Origin: JBOHNM01 sp050730675
GTDB taxonomy: Bacteria > Planctomycetota > Phycisphaerae > Phycisphaerales > UBA1924
NCBI GenBank assembly: GCA_050730675.1
Contig: JBOHNM010000023.1
Coordinates: forward strand, 1-32,605
Reading direction: 5' to 3'
DNA length: 32,605 bases
Both the position numbers and the translations under genes were made by a program. Shown in pieces: positions 28,727 through 32,605 of this stretch (positions within the stretch are counted from its first letter, which is position 1; every line of letters begins with the position of its first letter). The notes below the pieces were generated by a model. The model searched no databases, was not told the origin of the DNA, and saw only the letters and a list, made by a program, of their open reading frames with translations.

Positions 28727-28732
28727 AGTCTA
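28727..28732 (-). promoter_or_regulatory. -10 hexamer TAGACT containing the TAG stop of the upstream gene
   Basis: On the minus strand TAGACT ggcggc ATG: exactly 6 nt before the start at 28720. TAG is the stop codon of the gene 28730-29236. Confidence 0.65.
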
Positions 28733-29236
28733 CCGCGCCTTGCCGCACTCGGGGCACGGCGCGCATGCATCCAGCCCAACCAGCGAATACCCGCACCCCA
28801 CGCATGCACCCGCCCGCTCACGACCCCGCCGCCGCTCGCGCGCCAGCGCCCACGCGCACAGGCCTGTCAACACCACCGCCCCCGGCCAGATCACCACCGT
28901 CGTCCGCGTCAGCCACGAGAGCGTGCTGTCGCTGGTGATCCAGGCGTGGGTGTTCTGCGTGTCCGGCCACGCCGCATCGCCGTCGTTGGTGAAGTACCAG
29001 CACTGCACGCCCGCCGCCGGCGCCAATTCCAACTGCTCCGCGCCCTCCATGTACGTCTCGAGCCCCAGCCGCCCCGTGCCGACAAACAGCGACCAGTGCG
29101 CCCCGTCGCTCAGGCGCACCACGCCCCAGCGCGACGCGATGACCGTGCCCCACGCCAAAAAGCACGCCGCCAGCACCAGCCACGTCCGCTTGGACCATCC
29201 CCCCTTCGGCCACCAATTTGGAATCAGCGATGCCAT
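28730..29236 (-). CDS. Small membrane protein with C-terminal zinc ribbon
   Basis: This 168-residue protein has a membrane segment at about 18-34 (TWLVLAACFLAWGTVIA) and an external loop containing WSLFVGTGRLGLETYMEG and the aromatic VQCWYFTNDGDAAWPD. A second segment (TTVVIWPGAVVLTGLCAWAL) and the zinc ribbon CVGCGYSLVGLDACAPCPEC, ending GKAR, follow. It lies 18 nt after the DUF486 gene with no -10 hexamer of its own, so those two are probably cotranscribed. It is a tandem paralogue of the downstream gene, with near-identical last residues. The role of the cytosolic ribbon is unknown. Confidence 0.8.
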   Translation of the reverse strand: MASLIPNWWPKGGWSKRTWLVLAACFLAWGTVIASRWGVVRLSDGAHWSLFVGTGRLGLETYMEGAEQLELAPAAGVQCWYFTNDGDAAWPDTQNTHAWITSDSTLSWLTRTTVVIWPGAVVLTGLCAWALARERRRGRERAGACVGCGYSLVGLDACAPCPECGKAR

Positions 29237-29254
29237 GTTCGTGCCCGCCGCCCC

Positions 29255-29641
29255 CTATTGCCCGGCGGTCGCAGCCGCAGGTGCAGTTGCCTTGCCCAGC
29301 ATCCCCACCATCACCCCCGCGAAGATGAGCGCAAACGCCGCGATGTCCGTCCAGCGCAGCCGCTCCTGGAGTACATAGATGGAGAAGACGCCGAAAACCG
29401 TCAGCGTAATGCCCTCCTGGAGGATTTTGAGCTGCGGCGCGGTGAACGGCCCGCCATGGTCGATGTGCCCGATGCGGTTGGCCGGCACCTGCAGGCAGTA
29501 CTCAAACAGCGCGATCCCCCACGACAGTCCGATCGCCACCAGCATCGTCCACGACTTCATTTTCAGGTGGTAGTACCACGCGTACGTCATGAAGACGTTG
29601 GAGGCGATCAGCAGCAGAACGGTCGTGATCCATGGCGGCAT
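29255..29641 (-). CDS. DMT-family protein of the DUF486 group
   Basis: This 128-residue protein has four membrane helices: ITTVLLLIASNVFMTYAWYY, SWTMLVAIGLSWGIALFEYC, LQEGITLTVFGVFSIYVLQE and WTDIAAFALIFAGVMVGMLG. The FMTYAWYYHLK start, the VPANRIG motif and LKILQEGITL are typical of DUF486, a small branch of the drug/metabolite transporter superfamily of unknown substrate. The family is usually about 110-120 residues, so this is complete. TATGCT exactly 6 nt upstream sets the start. It probably heads a two-gene transcript with the zinc-ribbon gene at 28730. Confidence 0.92.
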   Translation of the reverse strand: MPPWITTVLLLIASNVFMTYAWYYHLKMKSWTMLVAIGLSWGIALFEYCLQVPANRIGHIDHGGPFTAPQLKILQEGITLTVFGVFSIYVLQERLRWTDIAAFALIFAGVMVGMLGKATAPAAATAGQ

Positions 29642-29647
29642 GGGCCA

Positions 29648-29653
29648 AGCATA
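29648..29653 (-). promoter_or_regulatory. -10 hexamer TATGCT of a leaderless transcript
   Basis: On the minus strand TATGCT tggccc ATG: exactly 6 nt before the start at 29641. Confidence 0.65.
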
Positions 29654-29680
29654 CCGCCGTGCATTTCGGGTCTGTCCGTC

Positions 29681-30511
29681 CTACTTCGCCGCCGCCGCCA
29701 CCGCATGCTGCTTCCGCACCTTCAGGTTCACCAGTTCCACCGCCAGGGAGAACGCCATGGCGAAATAGATGTACCCCTTGGGGATGTGCACCCCGAACCC
29801 CTCGGCCACGAGCATCACGCCGATCATCAGCAGGAACGAGAGGGCCAGGATCTTGATCGTCGGGTGCCGCTCGACAAACCCGGCGATCGGTCCCGCCACC
29901 ACGAGCATCACGATGACGGAGATCACCACCGCCGCGATCATGACCTCGATGTGGTCGGCCATGCCGACCGCCGTGATCACCGAGTCCAGAGAGAAGACAA
30001 TGTCCAGCAGCAGGATCTGCACGATCACCGACGCGAAGGTCACCACCTTTGCCGCCGCGGCCGCCGCGCCGTGCCCCCCTTCCATCTTGTGGTGGATCTC
30101 TGTCGTGCTCTTGGCCATCAGGAATGCGCCACCGAGGATGAGCACCAGATCCTTCCCCGTCACCGACGCGCCGAGCACGGTGATCAGGGGCTTGGTCAGT
30201 CCCATCACCCACGTCAGGCTCAGCAGCAGCAGGATCCGCATCCCCATCGCGAGGATCAGGCCCGTCTGGCGGGCCTTCTTGCGCTGGTGCTCCGGCAGTC
30301 TTCCGCTCAGGATCGAGATGAAGATGATGTTGTCGATCCCCAGCACGATCTCCAGCGCCGTGAGCGTGACCAGCGCCATCAGGCTCGCCATCGACCACAG
30401 CGGCGCGACGGGCTTGATGGCCGCGGCGCCCTCGGTCGCCGCGGCGGCGGTCGTGGGGTCCAGGCCGACGGCGGCGGCGAGCAGGCAACAACCAAGAGCG
30501 GGGGTGAGCAT
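29681..30511 (-). CDS. TerC family integral membrane protein
   Basis: This 276-residue protein of the TerC/Alx type is linked in other bacteria to metal (manganese) export or to co-translocational metal loading of exported enzymes. It has about seven membrane helices and the family's acidic intramembrane motifs: LEIVLGIDNIIFISIL near residue 48 and LLLDIVFSLDSVITAVGM near 155. SFLLMIGVMLVAEGFGVHIP and GYIYFAMAFSLAVELVNL follow near the end. A signal-like segment precedes the first helix. ATG 30511 is preferred over 30547 because CACAAT lies exactly 6 nt before it and because it gives a clean hydrophobic start. It is divergent from a lipoprotein gene at 30586. Confidence 0.92.
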   Translation of the reverse strand: MLTPALGCCLLAAAVGLDPTTAAAATEGAAAIKPVAPLWSMASLMALVTLTALEIVLGIDNIIFISILSGRLPEHQRKKARQTGLILAMGMRILLLLSLTWVMGLTKPLITVLGASVTGKDLVLILGGAFLMAKSTTEIHHKMEGGHGAAAAAAKVVTFASVIVQILLLDIVFSLDSVITAVGMADHIEVMIAAVVISVIVMLVVAGPIAGFVERHPTIKILALSFLLMIGVMLVAEGFGVHIPKGYIYFAMAFSLAVELVNLKVRKQHAVAAAAK

Positions 30512-30517
30512 GGGCGG

Positions 30518-30523
30518 ATTGTG
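30518..30523 (-). promoter_or_regulatory. -10-like hexamer CACAAT before terC-type gene
   Basis: On the minus strand CACAAT ccgccc ATG: 6 nt before the start at 30511, one base off TANNNT. Confidence 0.45.
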
Positions 30524-30573
30524 GGCACGCGCCAGTGCCGCGGCCACTCCCTGTGCCCGCGACGCGACATCGA

Positions 30574-30579
30574 TATCCT
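30574..30579 (+). promoter_or_regulatory. -10 hexamer TATCCT of a leaderless transcript
   Basis: TATCCT gccgtg ATG: exactly 6 nt before the start at 30586. Confidence 0.65.
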
Positions 30580-30585
30580 GCCGTG

Positions 30586-31125
30586 ATGAAGCGCCTGTTT
30601 GCCATCGCCATGCTCGCCGCTCTTGCCGGCTGCGCCCAGCAGACCGACCCGCTCGCCGAAGCGCAGGCCGCGCCGGTGGCGGCGGCGGTTGTCAATGTGA
30701 CCGACACGCGCGATGCGCCGCCGGGGGACTTTTCGGTGAGCATCACCGTCTTCAGCCCTTCGAGCCGTCCGAACACGCCGCCGTACCGGCGGCCGGCGCG
30801 GTACATCCTCGCGCCCGACTGGGTGCTGCGCGTGGCGATCGGCCCCGGCTGCACAGAGCAGACCTACCCACCGGCGATCCGGACGCTCCGCGCCGCGGAG
30901 GTCGAAGAGGTTTGGAGGCTGGTGCGCGACGCGGGGCTGACCACCGACGGCACGCCGGGACGGATCGCCACGACCGCCGACTTCAGCGTCCCCGACCGCG
31001 GCACCAGCTACCTGGTCTCCACACGTGCCGACGAGGTGCGCCGCAGCTTCGCCTACGACCCCGGCAGCCCGGCGACGCGCCGGCTGGTCGAGAAGCTGGC
31101 CAGCCTGTCGTGGAACGCAAAGTAG
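30586..31125 (+). CDS. Putative lipoprotein
   Basis: This 179-residue protein has a clear lipoprotein signal peptide: MKRLFAIAMLAALAGC with lipobox LAGC, so Cys16 would be the lipid anchor. The mature part begins with an Ala-rich linker, then a mixed domain (FSVSITVFSPSSRP; RYILAPDWVLRVAIGPGCTE; AEVEEVWRLVRDAGLT; TSYLVSTRADEVRRSFAYDP) and a helical end. I do not recognise a family. TATCCT exactly 6 nt upstream supports the ATG at 30586. It is divergent from the TerC gene and is followed after 42 nt by a methyltransferase-like gene that has its own promoter. Confidence 0.82.
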   Translation: MKRLFAIAMLAALAGCAQQTDPLAEAQAAPVAAAVVNVTDTRDAPPGDFSVSITVFSPSSRPNTPPYRRPARYILAPDWVLRVAIGPGCTEQTYPPAIRTLRAAEVEEVWRLVRDAGLTTDGTPGRIATTADFSVPDRGTSYLVSTRADEVRRSFAYDPGSPATRRLVEKLASLSWNAK

Positions 31126-31155
31126 GGTCGGTCACGGCCGATCCTGCACAGCGGT

Positions 31156-31161
31156 TATGCT
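31156..31161 (+). promoter_or_regulatory. -10 hexamer TATGCT of a leaderless transcript
   Basis: TATGCT cgcggc ATG: exactly 6 nt before the start at 31168. Confidence 0.65.
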
Positions 31162-31167
31162 CGCGGC

Positions 31168-32082
31168 ATGGCATCCGCGGCCCGCGCATTCGCGCTTTCG
31201 TATCTCGCGATTCAGACCGCTGCACTGGTTGCCTACTGGCTCGTGCTGTGGCTCATTCCCGGATCGAGGCCGCTTTTCGCCTTTCGCGCCGCACCCGACC
31301 AGACGCTCCTGGCCATCGCGGCTCCGGACCTGCTGGTGTTCGGCGTGATCGGCGCTGCCGCTGGATGGGCGGTTTGGCGGCAAGCGGGGTGGGCGTTCTT
31401 CGCCTTGACCGCGCACGCCGGAGCCGCGGCGTACGCGGCGGTGCTGGCGATCGGGATGTGGATCGCCGAGCCGCGTCTGTGGCCGGGCGCGGGGCTGATG
31501 CTGCCGGCGCTGTTCCTGCCCGGTGTCTTCGCCTGGCATGCACGGCCCGGCGCTCGCGCGGCGGGCGAGCCGACGGCGGCCTCGAGTCTGCTCAAGACCG
31601 CTGCGCAGACCGTCGTGTTCTGGGCGTTCTTTCTCTTCGTTGTCCCGCCGCTGATCGTCCGCATCGAAATGGGGCTTGGCTGGTCGCGCTGGCCGATCGA
31701 CCCGCGCGTGTCGCGGTACGCGGCTGTGTTCCTGTTTGCGATTGCCGGCGCTTGCGGCGTCTGGAGCGGGTGGACGATGGCCGTCGTCGGGCGCGGTACG
31801 CCGTTGCCCACCGATCCGGCGTGCAGGCTGGTGGTCGTCGGCCCCTACCGCTTCATCAGGAACCCGATGGCTTTCACGGGTGTCCTGCAAGCTGTCGCGG
31901 TCGGGATCTGGCTCGGAGCGTGGAGCGTAGTGTTGTACGCAGTATGCGGCGCAGTCTTGTGGCATATGCTGGTGCGTCCGGTCGAGGAGCGGGAGCTTGC
32001 CGATCGGTTCGGCGCGGCTTATCGGCGGTATGTTGCCGCCGTTCGATGCTGGCTGCCGCGGATGAAGCCGTACCCGGGTTGA
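31168..32082 (+). CDS. Isoprenylcysteine carboxyl methyltransferase (ICMT)-like membrane methyltransferase
   Basis: This 304-residue polytopic membrane protein has about seven hydrophobic segments. The C-terminal third carries the ICMT/PEMT-type motif: GRGTPLPTDPACRLVVVGPY, then RFIRNPMAFTGVLQAVAVGI, and finally the VRPVEERELADRFGAAYRRY stretch, whose Glu and Arg residues help bind S-adenosylmethionine in this family. Bacterial members methylate membrane-associated or lipid-like substrates; the substrate here is unknown. The N-terminal half has no known domain. TATGCT exactly 6 nt upstream sets the ATG. The gene is independent of the following Hsp70 gene, which has its own -10-like hexamer. 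Confidence 0.87.
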   Translation: MASAARAFALSYLAIQTAALVAYWLVLWLIPGSRPLFAFRAAPDQTLLAIAAPDLLVFGVIGAAAGWAVWRQAGWAFFALTAHAGAAAYAAVLAIGMWIAEPRLWPGAGLMLPALFLPGVFAWHARPGARAAGEPTAASSLLKTAAQTVVFWAFFLFVVPPLIVRIEMGLGWSRWPIDPRVSRYAAVFLFAIAGACGVWSGWTMAVVGRGTPLPTDPACRLVVVGPYRFIRNPMAFTGVLQAVAVGIWLGAWSVVLYAVCGAVLWHMLVRPVEERELADRFGAAYRRYVAAVRCWLPRMKPYPG

Positions 32083-32115
32083 TACTCGTCCGGTCGGCAG
32101 CGCAGCCCGGCTCCA

Positions 32116-32121
32116 TACCCT
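32116..32121 (+). promoter_or_regulatory. -10-like hexamer TACCCT before the Hsp70 gene
   Basis: TACCCT lies 4 nt before a GTG at 32126 and 10 nt before the ATG at 32132, in the same frame. It is compatible with a leaderless or very short-leader transcript. Confidence 0.4.
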
Positions 32122-32131
32122 CAGCGTGAAC

Positions 32132-32605
32132 ATGGCCGGTACCGAATCACCCATCGTGGGCATCGACCTCGGCACGACGTACTCGCTCGTGGCGGTGGCG
32201 GCGTGGCCGCGGGAAGGTGGCCCGAGTGCGAAGGCGCCGCGGATCATTCCTGACGAGCAGGGACGGGCGCTGTGTCCGAGCGTGGTGCGGTTTGAGGCGA
32301 GCGGTGCGCCGGTGGTCGGGTACGACGCACGGGACCGAGCGGTGGAGTTCCCGCAGTCGACGGTGGCGAGTGTGAAGCGGCTGATGGGGCGGTCGTTGAA
32401 GGATGCCGTGGGGGACCTTCCCTACCTCGGATACAAAGTGGTCGAGGGGCCGCACAACACGGTGCGGGTGGTGCTGCCGGACGTGGGGGGTGGGCGGATG
32501 GTCTCGCCGCAGGAGGTGTCGGCGCTGGTGCTGGCGCGGCTGAAGGCTCAGGCCGAGCGGGCACTGGGTGTGCCAATCCACAAGGCCGTGGTCACTGTGC
32601 CGGCG
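32132..32605 (+). CDS. Hsp70 family chaperone (DnaK/HscA-like), 5' part only
   Basis: The first 158 residues are visible; the gene runs off the right edge. They begin with the nucleotide-binding motif PIVGIDLGTTYSLVAVAAW and continue with IIPDEQGRALCPSVVRF, VASVKRLMGRSLKD, MVSPQEVSALVLARLK and LGVPIHKAVVTVPA, all in the order of the Hsp70 ATPase domain. The SVKRLMGRS and PQEVSALVL forms resemble the HscA branch used in Fe-S protein maturation as much as DnaK, and the window does not decide between them. The in-frame GTG at 32126 is an alternative start. Confidence 0.92.
   Translation, partial: MAGTESPIVGIDLGTTYSLVAVAAWPREGGPSAKAPRIIPDEQGRALCPSVVRFEASGAPVVGYDARDRAVEFPQSTVASVKRLMGRSLKDAVGDLPYLGYKVVEGPHNTVRVVLPDVGGGRMVSPQEVSALVLARLKAQAERALGVPIHKAVVTVPA

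Noticed and set aside
28946..30586. 546-codon open frame on the plus strand, His/Arg/Asp-rich
   Set aside because: Antisense to the zinc-ribbon, DUF486 and TerC genes, all of which have recognisable domains.
29769..32129. 786-codon open frame on the plus strand
   Set aside because: It crosses TerC, the lipoprotein and the methyltransferase genes in other frames and is Arg/Ala-rich noise of G+C-rich DNA.
1..32605. tRNA or rRNA genes
   Set aside because: No T-loop GTTCRANNC with matching acceptor stem and no rRNA-like stretch were seen on either strand.

Overview
The window is about 32.6 kb of high-G+C bacterial DNA. It most likely comes from a planctomycete of the class Phycisphaerae. Three protein features support this: GC-type dockerin tails on secreted proteins (three copies), a PEP-CTERM-like end with a PTPG start and an RRRR tail, and a series of small membrane proteins ending in a CxxCGY...CPECG zinc ribbon. 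This assignment is inference; no rRNA or tRNA gene is visible.

Layout. Positions 1-2300 hold the end of triosephosphate isomerase and an exported alkaline-phosphatase-superfamily enzyme. Positions 2301-4616 form an island of visibly lower G+C with three overlapping unknown genes, one with a candidate permuted papain-like fold. Positions 4617-11103 hold an FMN reductase, a zinc-ribbon membrane protein, two Mla-type ABC ATPases, a cysteine desulfurase with a repeat-derived insertion, a DUF4190-like protein and an MCE/MlaD protein. Positions 11262-15300 hold two paralogous dockerin proteins, the second frameshifted, on either side of an inverted NxxGxxAF-repeat PEP-CTERM-like protein. Positions 15373-21821 hold an SRPBCC protein, RibBA with a degenerate GTP cyclohydrolase II half, a DUF1579 protein, an internally duplicated zinc-ribbon protein, a HAF-repeat dockerin protein and a Ser/Thr-rich exported protein. 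Positions 22401-27990 carry a phage-like head cassette (portal, small protein, SU10/DUF5309-type capsid, four small genes) with no terminase or integrase in view. Positions 27788-32605 hold tandem zinc-ribbon membrane proteins, a DUF486 protein, TerC, a lipoprotein, an ICMT-like methyltransferase and the start of an Hsp70.

Two patterns cut across the gene list. First, ten genes have a TANNNT hexamer exactly 6 nt before the start codon, and four more come close. This is the signature of leaderless transcripts. The dockerin genes, the PEP-CTERM-like gene and the phage-like genes instead carry Shine-Dalgarno sequences. In the zinc-ribbon tandem the -10 hexamer contains the stop codon of the preceding gene. 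Second, short-period A-rich repeats (units CAAAGTT, GCGAACAG, TGGCCAAA, CACAGAG) are scattered through spacers. They fill the gaps of the phage-like cassette and also sit in frame inside the cysteine desulfurase gene.

The strongest candidates for something new are the leaderless/stop-codon promoter architecture, the spacer-repeat-bearing capsid cassette and the low-G+C three-gene cassette.
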